The notes beneath the pieces were generated by a model. It did not search any database. It was not told the origin of the DNA and saw only the letters and a list, made by a program, of their open reading frames with translations. From Marinobacter sediminum (GTDB taxonomy: Bacteria; Pseudomonadota; Gammaproteobacteria; Pseudomonadales; Oleiphilaceae), in NCBI RefSeq assembly GCF_016820575.1, contig NZ_JAEMQH010000001.1:930001-994000 (forward strand): a DNA stretch of 64,000 nt, read 5' to 3'. The translations under genes and the position numbers were made by a program. Shown here in pieces: positions 8,824-17,454 of this stretch. Position 1 is the first letter of the stretch. Every line of letters starts with the position of its first letter.

Positions 8824-9756
8824 TTGAACTCAGGTTTTGCGCGGTCCGGCGTGCGCGACGTGATGACTTGCGTCGTTTATCTATTGCTACTTGCCCTGCC
8901 CGTGGCCGCTTCTGCTCAGCAGGGCCCGAACCTGGCCTCGGTTAACGCTGCAGCAGCCCTGGTGGATGAGGATGGCCTGCTGTTTGGCAAGCACGCCGAT
9001 CGCCCGGTGCCGATTGCGTCGTTGACCAAGGTGATGACGGCGCTGGTGGTGCTGGATTCCGGTGAGCCACTGGATGAATGGCTCACCTTCAAGAAACGGC
9101 ATACCCCGGCGGCTGCCAACGCCTACAGCCGGATACGAATTGATTCCGAGATGCAGCGCTCCGCGGCGCTGCGCATTGCCCTGATGTCGTCTGAAAATTT
9201 CGCTGCCTACACTCTGGCCCGCAGTCACCCCGGGGGCTTTGATGCCTTCATTGAGGCCATGAACGCCAAGGCCAGAGAATTAGGCATGACCGGTTCCCGC
9301 TTTGTCGATCCAACCGGATTGTCGGTGGACAATGTCTCCACCGCGGCCGATCTGGTAAAGCTGGCAAAGGCGGCGCTTCGGCACCCGGAAATTCGCGAGT
9401 ACTCCACCACCGGCTATTATCGGGCCTGGTTTCGTAGCCCCCGCTATAGCTTGTCTTTTGGTAATACCAATGCCCTGGTGCACCGTGACAGCTGGGGTGT
9501 GACCCTGAGCAAGACCGGCTACCTCAGTGATGCGGGCCGGTGCCTGGTGATGGTCTCGAAGATGAATGGCAAACAGGTGGTGACCGTGCTGCTGGATTCC
9601 CTCGGCACCCGCTCACCCATGGGCGATGCCGGCCGCATCAAGCGCTGGCTGGACACCGGCGCCAAAGGCCAGGTGGCCAAGGCGGCCCGACGCTATGAAC
9701 AGTCAAAGAATGCGGCCTACGCGGCAGCCAAAGATAACTCCGTCAGCACCAACTGA
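8824..9756 (+). CDS. pbpG: D-alanyl-D-alanine endopeptidase, PBP7/8 type (peptidase S11)
   Basis: A 310-residue periplasmic penicillin-binding protein that cleaves D-Ala-meso-DAP crosslinks of peptidoglycan. All three active-site motifs are present: SLTK (Ser66-Lys69), SEN (123-125) and KTG (about residue 230). A signal peptide covers about residues 14-31 (hydrophobic run, then ASAQQ). The TTG start at 8824 follows AGGAACGGAACC; an ATG at 8863 is a weaker alternative because it lacks a ribosome site. Upstream at 8768-8790 is a GC-rich hairpin without a T-tract. The asparaginase-like gene follows after 23 bases, so the two may form an operon. Confidence 0.9.
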   Translation: MNSGFARSGVRDVMTCVVYLLLLALPVAASAQQGPNLASVNAAAALVDEDGLLFGKHADRPVPIASLTKVMTALVVLDSGEPLDEWLTFKKRHTPAAANAYSRIRIDSEMQRSAALRIALMSSENFAAYTLARSHPGGFDAFIEAMNAKARELGMTGSRFVDPTGLSVDNVSTAADLVKLAKAALRHPEIREYSTTGYYRAWFRSPRYSLSFGNTNALVHRDSWGVTLSKTGYLSDAGRCLVMVSKMNGKQVVTVLLDSLGTRSPMGDAGRIKRWLDTGAKGQVAKAARRYEQSKNAAYAAAKDNSVSTN

Positions 9757-9779
9757 CGCCAACAGGAAATCGAGCCGTC

Positions 9780-10259
9780 ATGATCCAGATTTTCACCACC
9801 GGTGGCACCATCGACAAGGTGTATTTCGACGCCAACAGTCAGTTCGAAGTGGGGACTTCGCTGTTGCCGGAGTTGTTGGCCGAGTCCAATATCCACGACG
9901 GCTACCGGGTGCAGGAACTGATGCGCAAGGACAGCCTGGAAATGACCGATGCCGATCGGCAGGCGGTGCTGGAGGCGGTGTCCGCCTCCGAGTGCGACCG
10001 GATCCTGATCACCCATGGCACCGATACCATGCCCGACACCGCAGCTGCATTGGCCAAGCTGGAAGGTAAGACCATCGTGCTGATCGGTGCCATGCAGCCG
10101 GCCCGCATGCGCCGAACCGATGCTCTGTTCAATATCGGCTTTGCCTGGTCGGCTGTGCAACTGTTGTCGCCGGGTGTGTACATCGCCATGAACGGCGAAG
10201 TGTTTGAGGCGGGGGCTGTGCGTAAGAACCTGAAAGCCCAGCGGTTCGAGCGGACCTGA
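9780..10259 (+). CDS. Asparaginase N-terminal-domain protein (half size)
   Basis: A 159-residue protein matching only the N-terminal half of type I/II L-asparaginases (normally about 330 residues). It keeps TTGGTID (catalytic threonine near residue 8) and THGTDTM (the Thr-Asp pair), plus GAMQP, but has no C-terminal domain and no obvious equivalent of the catalytic lysine region. The stop codon is followed directly by an intergenic gap and the convergent rsuA, and no second half is found downstream, so it is a genuine short protein and not a frameshift. Similar stand-alone proteins occur in gammaproteobacteria as asparaginase domain-containing proteins; activity is unproven. Confidence 0.8.
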   Translation: MIQIFTTGGTIDKVYFDANSQFEVGTSLLPELLAESNIHDGYRVQELMRKDSLEMTDADRQAVLEAVSASECDRILITHGTDTMPDTAAALAKLEGKTIVLIGAMQPARMRRTDALFNIGFAWSAVQLLSPGVYIAMNGEVFEAGAVRKNLKAQRFERT

Positions 10260-10284
10260 GCCGCGTCTGGCCCGAGCCTTAATC

Positions 10285-10980
10285 TTAACCGACTGAAGCC
10301 ACTTCCTCAGCCGTCAGCTCCCGGAACTCGCCGGGGGCCAGTGTCGGATCCAGCGCAATGCTGCCGATGCGCCTGCGATGCAGAGCTTCCACGTGATTGC
10401 CCACCGCTGCCAGCATGCGTTTGACCTGATGGTAGCGGCCCTCCGAAATGGTCAGCTCTATCACCTTGTCCTCCACCATTCGAACCTGTGCTGGCCGGGT
10501 AGGGCTGGGGTCATTGCGCAGCAGCAGCCCCTGTTCCAGCGCGTGGGCTGCCTCCCTGGTAAGCGGATCACTCAGGCTGACCCGGTAGGTCTTTGGACAT
10601 TCCACCCGCGGCGAGGTCAGCCGATGCGACCACTGGCCGTCGGTTGTCAGCAGCAATAACCCCGTGGTGTCCATGTCCAGCCGACCGGCGATGTGCAGGG
10701 TGTGGGCCATGTCGCTTGGCAGCAGGTCCAGTGCGGTGGGGTGATCGCTGTCTCGGGTAGCACTGACCACGCCAGCCGGTTTGTTCAACATCAGATAGCG
10801 CTCGCCAGGCAGGCTGCAGGCTTGCCCATCCAGCGTGACCTCAACCGTCGCCGATATCTTGGTATTGGCCGATTTACAGGGCTGGCCATCAAGGTGCACC
10901 CGCCCGGCAGTGATGGCGCGCTTGGCCTCCTTCCGTGACAGCTCAGTGCTGGTGGCGATGAACTGATCCAGCCGCGTCAT
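10285..10980 (-). CDS. rsuA: 16S rRNA pseudouridine(516) synthase
   Basis: A 231-residue pseudouridine synthase of the RsuA family. An S4-like RNA-binding domain occupies about residues 1-60, followed by the catalytic domain with AGRLDMDTTGLLLLTTDG, which contains the catalytic aspartate, and the RsuA-type GRYHQVKRMLAAVGNHV stretch. It modifies U516 of 16S rRNA in E. coli. It starts 3 bases after the stop of the YdjM-like gene and is last in a tight leftward set mltB-ydjM-rsuA. It is convergent with the asparaginase-like gene. Confidence 0.9.
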   Translation of the reverse strand: MTRLDQFIATSTELSRKEAKRAITAGRVHLDGQPCKSANTKISATVEVTLDGQACSLPGERYLMLNKPAGVVSATRDSDHPTALDLLPSDMAHTLHIAGRLDMDTTGLLLLTTDGQWSHRLTSPRVECPKTYRVSLSDPLTREAAHALEQGLLLRNDPSPTRPAQVRMVEDKVIELTISEGRYHQVKRMLAAVGNHVEALHRRRIGSIALDPTLAPGEFRELTAEEVASVG

Positions 10981-10982
10981 GG

Positions 10983-12011
10983 TCAGCAGCTTTGACCCGG
11001 TGCCGGGGTGGCCAGGTCGGCCAGGCAGATAACCGGTGCTTCACCGGTGAGCCGCGCCCAGAGCAGGCCGAGTGCCTGCGGATCAAGCGGCGGGCGCGGT
11101 TTCTGACTGCTGTTGACTGGGTGCAGGGCATCGCCATTTTGCTGCGCCAGCACAAAGGTAAACGGATGGGCCCCCGGAATACCCAGGCGGATGTCGGTGG
11201 CGGTAATCTGGTTGCCCGCTACGCGGTAATCCAGAAAACCCCGGGTGAACCACTCGAGTCGCTGGGCCTCGGGAAACTCAGCTACCGCCTGGGCCAGGTC
11301 CGGGCGGCGTGGAAAGTACTCCAGATTCAGCGGCGTATTGCCATCAAAGAAGCCCGTGACAATCTCCACGTGATCGTGCTCGGTGAGCGCGGTAGCGCGC
11401 CAGAGCACGGTGTTGAACGGCATGGGCTGGATCAGCACGCGGGATTCCTGCAGCCCGGCTTCGGTCAGCGCCGGTTGTATCCGGTCGCTGATCACTTGTT
11501 GCGCGAACAGGGTCCAGCCGAGGTACAGGCTGGACAGCACCAGCCCAGCTGCGATGGCGCCAGTGGCCGGTGGCCGGAGCAGAAAGGCCAGGCAGCCGGC
11601 CAGCAACGGCAGGGTGTAAAGCGGATCAATGATAAAGATGCTGTTGAGAGCGATCGGCCCACCGAGCGGCCAGAACAACTGGGTGCCGTAGGTGGTAAAG
11701 CTGTCCAGGATTGGATGGGTGATCAGCACCAGCATGGTCAGCGCCAGCCAGCGCTGAAAGCCCAGCGCCGGTCGCCAGCGCCAGAGACCCCAGGCCAGCA
11801 CAATCGCCAGTGGAATCAGAACAAACAGGGAATGGGTAAACCCGCGATGCTGGGTGAAGTTGGCAACCGCCGAGCCGTAGTCCAGCACGACATCCAGATC
11901 CGGCAGGGTGCCAAGGGCGGCCCCGGTAATCAGCGCGGTCCGGCCCAGAGTCTTGCCGGCTACTGCGCCGGCAATGGAGGCACCCAGTGCCATTTGGGTT
12001 ATGGAGTCCAT
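10983..12011 (-). CDS. YdjM-family membrane-bound metal-dependent hydrolase
   Basis: A 342-residue inner membrane protein of the DUF457/YdjM family. Visible marks are the N-terminal MDSITQMALGASIAG, GTLPDLD (aspartates of the putative metal site), HRGFTHSLF and THPILDSFTTYGTQ, and four to five hydrophobic segments in the first 185 residues; a soluble C-terminal part follows. The E. coli relative is LexA-regulated, but no LexA box was seen here. It starts 7 bases after the lytic transglycosylase stop and ends 2 bases before rsuA, so it is the middle gene of an operon. The substrate is unknown. Confidence 0.8.
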   Translation of the reverse strand: MDSITQMALGASIAGAVAGKTLGRTALITGAALGTLPDLDVVLDYGSAVANFTQHRGFTHSLFVLIPLAIVLAWGLWRWRPALGFQRWLALTMLVLITHPILDSFTTYGTQLFWPLGGPIALNSIFIIDPLYTLPLLAGCLAFLLRPPATGAIAAGLVLSSLYLGWTLFAQQVISDRIQPALTEAGLQESRVLIQPMPFNTVLWRATALTEHDHVEIVTGFFDGNTPLNLEYFPRRPDLAQAVAEFPEAQRLEWFTRGFLDYRVAGNQITATDIRLGIPGAHPFTFVLAQQNGDALHPVNSSQKPRPPLDPQALGLLWARLTGEAPVICLADLATPAPGQSC

Positions 12012-12017
12012 GGTCGG

Positions 12018-13271
12018 TTACCGGTCGGTAGTGATCCCCAGTTTGTCGAGTACGGTCTGCCCCGGGTAGCCGTCGGCGACCAGGCCAGAGGCGGACTGGT
12101 ACTTCCGGATGGCTGAGCGGGTTCCCGAGCCAATGATGCCATCGGGTTTACCGCTGTCGAACCCGCGTTCGTTCAGCGAGCGCTGCAGGTCGAGAATGGC
12201 GTCCCGGGACAGGGCGGGCACGTCCTCCGGCGGCGGATTTTGCAAACCACCGGCGCCAGCGACGCGATCGGCCAGGTGACCAACGGCAATGGCGTAGAAC
12301 TCAGAGCGGTTCCAGCCCATGATCACCTTGAAGTTGTGATAGGCCAGGAAGGCCGGCCCTTCGTGTCCCGCCGGCACCACCAGCGAGGCTTCAATCGGCT
12401 CATCGGCCAAGGCTTTGCCAAAGGCATCGGTGATGCCCAGTTCCCGCCATTTGCTCAGTGGCAGGCGACGACCATCGGCCAGGGCGTAATCAAACTGCTG
12501 GGGCAGCAGGACTTCCCGGCCCCAGCGATAGTCCGGGTTCCAGCCCATGGATTCCAGAAACTTGCCGGCGGACATCATGGCATCTGGCAGGCTGTGCCAC
12601 AGGTCCCGCTTGCCATCGCCATCGGCGTCGACGGCGTGTTTGAGAAAGACGGTTGGCATGAACTGCACGTGCCCCATGGCGCCGGCCCAGGAACCTTCCA
12701 TCTGCTTGGCCGGAATAGCGCCTTCATCAATGATGCGCAGGGCAGCGATCAGCTGTTCGGTAAAAAAGCTGCTGCGCCGTGGGTCGCAGGCCAGGGTGGT
12801 CAGGGAGCTGGGCACCGACATCTTTCCGAAGTAACTGCCGAAGTTAGTCTCCAGACCCCAGAAGGCAACCAGGTAGGGTGCCGGTACGCCGGTTTCTGCA
12901 GTAACCCGGGCAAGAAGCTCGCTGTGCTGCTCGAGCAACATCCGGCCCTTGCTGATGCGGTCCTCGTTCACCCGTCGGCCCAGGTAGTCGGCGAAGGTGG
13001 TGGTGAACTCCGGCTGCCGACGGTCCAGCTCAATGACACGGCCCAGGTGCTCAACGTCGGCCATGACCGAATTGGCCGTTTGCTGGCTTACGCCGGCCGC
13101 AATCGCCCGGTCCGCGAGCCGTGCCTTACATTCGCCGAAGGCGTCGGTGTTGACTGAAGTGGTGGTGTCCTGGCCGAAGGCGGGCAAAGCCAGGGTGGTC
13201 AGCAGACCGGTGATCGACAGGCGAAAAACGGTACTCCGTAGGGGCAGAATCCTTGCAAACGCGTTCAGCAC
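12018..13271 (-). CDS. Lytic murein transglycosylase, MltB family
   Basis: A 417-residue periplasmic enzyme that cleaves the MurNAc-GlcNAc bond of peptidoglycan. It has a signal peptide ending near ALPAFGQ, an SLT_2 catalytic domain (FWGLETNFGSYFG with the catalytic glutamate, then GSWAGAMGHVQFMPT) and a C-terminal PG_binding_1 domain (about the last 65 residues: LQRSLNERGFDSG, then GTRSAIRKYQ). The GTG at 13271 has a GAGG site; an earlier in-frame GTG at 13286 would add five residues. The signal sequence ends in Gln rather than a clear lipobox Cys, so it may be soluble and periplasmic. First gene of mltB-ydjM-rsuA. Confidence 0.88.
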   Translation of the reverse strand: MLNAFARILPLRSTVFRLSITGLLTTLALPAFGQDTTTSVNTDAFGECKARLADRAIAAGVSQQTANSVMADVEHLGRVIELDRRQPEFTTTFADYLGRRVNEDRISKGRMLLEQHSELLARVTAETGVPAPYLVAFWGLETNFGSYFGKMSVPSSLTTLACDPRRSSFFTEQLIAALRIIDEGAIPAKQMEGSWAGAMGHVQFMPTVFLKHAVDADGDGKRDLWHSLPDAMMSAGKFLESMGWNPDYRWGREVLLPQQFDYALADGRRLPLSKWRELGITDAFGKALADEPIEASLVVPAGHEGPAFLAYHNFKVIMGWNRSEFYAIAVGHLADRVAGAGGLQNPPPEDVPALSRDAILDLQRSLNERGFDSGKPDGIIGSGTRSAIRKYQSASGLVADGYPGQTVLDKLGITTDR

Positions 13272-13512
13272 ACAAAACCTCGGCACAATTACGATGGTGT
13301 GAAATTCCCGGAGCCCATGGTAGCGCGTTTTGGAACGACAGAAATACCGTCCGGGGCCCTTCCGAGTGACAATTGTTTAACGTCGGGGTTCCGCTGTTTG
13401 GATCACTCTGTGCCGTTTGTCGTCTTTTTGTTGCTGCGGGGTTTCCGGCACCGCCCTTTGTTTTATAGTGGAGTGACAACAACGAGCCTGTGGATAACGT
13501 AAGGTCTGAATA

Positions 13513-14343
13513 ATGGCAACGCTGAAAGCGCTGGTGGTAGACGATGCCAGCTTCGTAAGGGATCTGGTCAAACGCACAGTGCGTCAGCGGTTCCCGGTCA
13601 TTGAAACCACCGATGCCCAGAATGGTCGGCGTGCCCAGTCATTGATGTCCCGCACGGCCTTTGATCTGGTGCTCTGCGATTGGGAGATGCCGGAGATGTC
13701 CGGGCTGGAGCTGCTCCAGTGGATGCGCCAGCAGCCCCAGTACCAGAACGTACCCTTCATCATGATCACCAGCCGGGGCGACAAAGACCACGTTATCGAA
13801 GCGGTCAAAGAAGGCGTGTCGGAATATCTTGGCAAGCCCTTTAGCCCCGAGGGTCTGAGCAAGAAGATCATCAAGGTGATGGGCGGTAAGCTGAAAAACG
13901 CCATGGAGCGGGGTGGTAAATCCATGGAGAGCCCGGTGGATGCGTTCAAGGAATCGGCGACGCTGTTGACCCAGAAGCGGGAGCCAGCCCCGGAGCCCGT
14001 CGCTCAGCCATCCCCGGCCCGAGCCTCCCTGACGCTGGCCTCGGTACGGTTCTCAGACAGCACCCTCAAGTCCGTAATCAAAGACATCAACCTCACTGAA
14101 GTACGAGTGCTGGCCAAGCGTGACCAGGTGTTCCCGGGCATTCTGGACCAGGCCGTCGTCGATATCGAGATCGCTGAGGGGCAGATGGCCCGCCTGAACG
14201 GCTATGTTCATCAGTTGCAGGCAGTCGATAAACGCCAGGACACCGATTTTGTCAGTGTCACCATCCGGTTTGTCGATGAAGACCCCAAGAAACTGGAAGA
14301 CCTGTCCCGCTTTGTCGCCCGTTTCCGGGCCGGTTCCCGTTAG
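13513..14343 (+). CDS. CheY-like response regulator with C-terminal PilZ-like domain
   Basis: A 276-residue protein. Residues 1-128 are a receiver domain with the acidic pocket Asp10-Asp11, phospho-acceptor Asp56 (in LCDWEMPEM), a conserved Thr/Ser in MITSRG and Lys in GKPF. After a Pro/Ala-rich linker (about 150-175) comes a beta-rich domain of about 100 residues that looks PilZ-like, although the RxxxR and DxSxxG c-di-GMP motifs are not evident. No histidine kinase is adjacent in the same orientation; its stop is 3 bases from the end of the convergent phoR. It is probably an orphan regulator of motility or c-di-GMP output. An AAGG site precedes the ATG. Confidence 0.8.
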   Translation: MATLKALVVDDASFVRDLVKRTVRQRFPVIETTDAQNGRRAQSLMSRTAFDLVLCDWEMPEMSGLELLQWMRQQPQYQNVPFIMITSRGDKDHVIEAVKEGVSEYLGKPFSPEGLSKKIIKVMGGKLKNAMERGGKSMESPVDAFKESATLLTQKREPAPEPVAQPSPARASLTLASVRFSDSTLKSVIKDINLTEVRVLAKRDQVFPGILDQAVVDIEIAEGQMARLNGYVHQLQAVDKRQDTDFVSVTIRFVDEDPKKLEDLSRFVARFRAGSR

Positions 14344-14346
14344 CCG

Positions 14347-15672
14347 TCAGGCGTCGAAATCGGTCTTCTCGGGCACTCGCTCAATCAGGCGCTCCCGGGG
14401 GAAGTGGCAGATGAATTCGCTTCCGGCACCAATACTGCTGCGAATGTTCAGGGCGCCATCGTGGTTCAGCAGCACGTGCTTGACGATGGCCAGGCCCAGA
14501 CCGGTGCCGCCGGTATCTTTGTGGCGGCTGGGATCGGCCCGGTAGAAGCGCTCGGTCAGCCGGGGGATATGAATCGGGTCAATGCCGATGCCGGTATCCT
14601 TGACCGACAGGTGAGCGCCATCACGATCGCTGAACCAGCTGACAGTAATCTGGCCCTTGGGCGGGGTGTATTTCACCGCGTTGAAAATCAGGTTGGAAAA
14701 CGCGCTGCGCAACTGGCTTTCGTCTCCCCGCAACAGACGCCTGTCACTCACTTGAACCGAAAGCTGGTGCTGTTTATCGCCACTCAGGGCCTGGGCGTCG
14801 CGGCAAATCTGTTCCAGTAGCTCCTCAACGTCGGTCAGGCTGTCGTGGACAGTCTGCTCCCCGGTTTCGATCTTGGACAGCAGAATCAGATCGGTAATCA
14901 GCGCTTCCATTCGGGACGACTGGGCCGACATGGTGTTGATGGCACGGCGCCATTTCGGTGGCAAGTCTTCAGCGTTGTCCACCAGGGTTTCCAGATAGCC
15001 GCTGATCACCGTCAGTGGCGTGCGCATCTCGTGGGAAACATTGCCGACGAAGTCGCGGCGCATCTGCTCAAGCTGGTACAGGCGGGTCACATCCTTGGCA
15101 ACAATCAGCCGGTCGTCGTCACCAAACAGGCTGATCTGGATCTGCAGGTGAATGTGGGGTTTGGCCGGTGAATGAATTTCCAGGGGCTCTCGGTAATCGC
15201 GGGAGTCAAAGTAGCTTTTGAAAGCCGGCGTGCGAATCAGGTTGTGGATGAGCTGGCCCTGGTCGGTGGTGCGACGGAAACCGAGCAGGTATTCCGCGGA
15301 GCCGTTCCACCATTCCATCGCACCTCGGTGATTGGTCATGACCACGCCGTCGCGCATGGCGTTGGTGGATTCCTGAACCCGATTGATCTGGGCCCGGAGC
15401 CGGTCCTGGGTTTTCAGATGGGTCTGATGCAGTCTGTGCAGGTGGTCGAAGATGTCGCCCCACAAGCCGACACTCTGGGGCGCCTGCTCAGACGCATTGG
15501 GATTGCCAAGCCATTTGTACAGGCGCCCGGTCTGTTTCAGCGTCCACCACAGATACACCGTCACGGCGAAGGTAAACCCGTAAATGGGAGAACCCAGGTA
15601 CAGGCCAATCAGCGTTGCGCCGATGATCCCGATAATTATGAAACGGACATGCCGTGACCAGTTGTGTTGCAT
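14347..15672 (-). CDS. phoR: Phosphate regulon sensor histidine kinase
   Basis: A 441-residue inner membrane kinase that phosphorylates PhoB under phosphate limitation. It has two N-terminal membrane segments (about residues 8-45), a DUF3329-like region, a PAS domain (about 95-200), and the kinase core: VSHEMRTPL H-box, NAVKYTP N-box, DTGIGI G1 and GGTGLGLAIVKHV G2 boxes. The ATG at 15672 is the second codon of an open frame that begins with TTG; an AAGGCAGC site supports it. It lies 44 bases downstream of phoB in the same orientation, an ordinary phoB-phoR operon. Confidence 0.93.
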   Translation of the reverse strand: MQHNWSRHVRFIIIGIIGATLIGLYLGSPIYGFTFAVTVYLWWTLKQTGRLYKWLGNPNASEQAPQSVGLWGDIFDHLHRLHQTHLKTQDRLRAQINRVQESTNAMRDGVVMTNHRGAMEWWNGSAEYLLGFRRTTDQGQLIHNLIRTPAFKSYFDSRDYREPLEIHSPAKPHIHLQIQISLFGDDDRLIVAKDVTRLYQLEQMRRDFVGNVSHEMRTPLTVISGYLETLVDNAEDLPPKWRRAINTMSAQSSRMEALITDLILLSKIETGEQTVHDSLTDVEELLEQICRDAQALSGDKQHQLSVQVSDRRLLRGDESQLRSAFSNLIFNAVKYTPPKGQITVSWFSDRDGAHLSVKDTGIGIDPIHIPRLTERFYRADPSRHKDTGGTGLGLAIVKHVLLNHDGALNIRSSIGAGSEFICHFPRERLIERVPEKTDFDA

Positions 15673-15716
15673 CAAACGCTGCCTTGTTTCATGAACGGGG
15701 CTGATGCCCGAGTCGG

Positions 15717-16409
15717 CTAGGCGGCTTTGGTAGAGAACCGGTAGCCCGCGCCTCTTACCGTCTGGATCAGGCTGTCGTACCCGTCTCCCAGTGCCTTGCG
15801 TAGCCGGCGGATGTGGACATCAACGGTTCGTTCTTCTACGTAAACATTGCCGCCCCAGACCTGATCCAGGAGTTGGGAGCGAGTGTAGACCCGCTCCTGG
15901 TGCGTCATGAAGAACTGGAGCAACCGATATTCGGTCGGCCCCATCGTCAGTTCACCCTCGACGGTAGTTACCCGGTGGCCGACCGGGTCCAGGGTGAGGC
16001 CATTCACTTCAATGGGCGTGTCGACGCCCGGCGGAGTCGCCCGGCGCAGTACCGCTTTCAGCCGGGCCACCAGCTCGCGGGGGCTGAACGGTTTGGTAAT
16101 GTAGTCATCCGCGCCCACTTCCAGGCCCTGGATCTTGTTGTCTTCTTCCACCTTGGCGGTGAGCATGATGATTGGAATATCCGCGGTCGCCTCTTCTCTT
16201 TTCAGGCGTCGCGCCAGTTCAACGCCGCTGGTGCCAGGCAGCATCCAGTCCAGCAGGATCAGATCGGGCAGTTTGTCGACGATCAGGGCGTGGGCTTCCC
16301 GGGCATCCTTTGCCTCTATGTAGTCGTAATCCGCCATTTCGAGGGCCACCGCGATCATTTCCCGGATGGGTGCCTCGTCATCGACGATCAGGACAGTTTT
16401 TCCAGACAT
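15717..16409 (-). CDS. phoB: Phosphate regulon response regulator
   Basis: A 230-residue OmpR-family regulator: receiver domain with Asp10, Asp11, phospho-acceptor Asp54 (LLDWMLPG) and Lys in TKPFSPREL, then a winged-helix DNA-binding domain (about residues 130-228, [17 protein letters not shown]). It activates the Pho regulon by binding Pho boxes. A near-consensus Pho box lies about 56 bases upstream of its start, indicating autoregulation. It heads the phoB-phoR operon, downstream of ubiA on the same strand. Confidence 0.95.
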   Translation of the reverse strand: MSGKTVLIVDDEAPIREMIAVALEMADYDYIEAKDAREAHALIVDKLPDLILLDWMLPGTSGVELARRLKREEATADIPIIMLTAKVEEDNKIQGLEVGADDYITKPFSPRELVARLKAVLRRATPPGVDTPIEVNGLTLDPVGHRVTTVEGELTMGPTEYRLLQFFMTHQERVYTRSQLLDQVWGGNVYVEERTVDVHIRRLRKALGDGYDSLIQTVRGAGYRFSTKAA

Positions 16410-16464
16410 AAGCTAAACCTGTGTCAGACCATGATGTATTGCTGTCTCATTACACAGCCACAAT

Positions 16465-16482
16465 ATGACAAGTATATGACAG
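16465..16482 (-). promoter_or_regulatory. Pho box upstream of phoB
   Basis: Read on the minus strand, CTGTCAT (16482-16476), ATAC, then TTGTCAT (16471-16465) gives two 7-base half sites with a 4-base spacer, one mismatch from the PhoB consensus. It lies between the ubiA stop codon and phoB. Confidence 0.9.
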
Positions 16483-16484
16483 CC

Positions 16485-17372
16485 TCAGGCAATCATCAGG
16501 TCAAGCACCAGCCCGCTAAACACCGAGAAGCCGGCCCAGTTGTTGTTCAGGAAGGCTCTGAAGCAGCCTTCCCGGGACCGCTCACGGGCCAGGAACTGCT
16601 GGTAGATGAACAGGCAGGCCATGCCCACCAGGCCCAGGTAGTAGATGCTGCCAAGCTCGGCATGGCTGCCGACAATCATCAGGATCAGCACCACCATGGT
16701 CTGCAGGATGGCAATGATGATGCGGTCGGCTTCACCAAACAGGATGGCGGTGGATTTGATGCCCACTTTCAGATCGTCGTCGCGGTCGACCATGGCGTAG
16801 AAGGTATCGTAAGCCACGGTCCAGAGCACGTTGGCGGTAAACAGTAGCCAGGTAATCTGGCTGAGGCCATCGGCTTCGGCGGCCCATGCCATGGGAATGG
16901 CCCAGGAAAACGCCGCCCCCAGAAACAGCTGGGGCAGGTGGGTGTAGCGTTTCATGAACGGATAGATAAACGCCAGCAGTGCCCCGCCGAAGGAGAGGTA
17001 CAGCGTCAGGGTGTTGGTGAACAGCACCACCATCAGAAACGAGATCAGGCACAGGCCGGCAAACAGGGCTACGGCTTCCCAGGCTTTGATGCGCCCCGCC
17101 GTCAGGGGGCGATCCTGGGTGCGTTTGACGTGACGATCCCAGTCCCGGTCGGCGAAATCGTTAATGGCACAACCGGCGGCCCGCATGAAGAACACGCCCA
17201 GGGTAAACACGATCAGGTTGCCAATGGCGGGGCTACCATCGCCGGCCAGCCACAGCGCCCAGTAAGTCGGCCATAAAAGCAGCAGGCTGCCAATCGGGCG
17301 GTCTATCCGCAGCAACCGGGCGTAGTCGGCAAGCCGGTTCTGGAGATGATCGGGCATGGCGTCGAGAAGCAT
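16485..17372 (-). CDS. ubiA: 4-hydroxybenzoate polyprenyltransferase
   Basis: A 295-residue, multi-spanning inner membrane enzyme that attaches the polyprenyl chain to 4-hydroxybenzoate in ubiquinone synthesis. Both Asp-rich motifs are visible: NDFADRDWD (about residues 71-79) and [17 protein letters not shown] (about 195). About eight hydrophobic segments fit the family, as does the length. The chosen ATG gives an N-terminus [10 protein letters not shown]; a second ATG five codons in is equally possible because neither has a strong ribosome site. It lies downstream of ubiC, whose product is its substrate. Confidence 0.93.
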   Translation of the reverse strand: MLLDAMPDHLQNRLADYARLLRIDRPIGSLLLLWPTYWALWLAGDGSPAIGNLIVFTLGVFFMRAAGCAINDFADRDWDRHVKRTQDRPLTAGRIKAWEAVALFAGLCLISFLMVVLFTNTLTLYLSFGGALLAFIYPFMKRYTHLPQLFLGAAFSWAIPMAWAAEADGLSQITWLLFTANVLWTVAYDTFYAMVDRDDDLKVGIKSTAILFGEADRIIIAILQTMVVLILMIVGSHAELGSIYYLGLVGMACLFIYQQFLARERSREGCFRAFLNNNWAGFSVFSGLVLDLMIA

Positions 17373-17454
17373 AGGCTTGATCCGTGTGCAGATGCAGGTG
17401 AGCGGGTGATGCCCGGATTATAGCCAGTGCTGGGTAGGGGATGAAAGGCGACGG

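Noticed and set aside
10992..12116. A 374-codon open frame opposite the YdjM-like gene and the end of mltB
   Set aside because: Composition is Gln/Arg/Gly-rich with no family features; the minus-strand genes have clear motifs.
15813..16847. A long plus-strand open frame across phoB and ubiA
   Set aside because: It crosses two well-supported genes and the Pho box in antisense; no ribosome site or domain.
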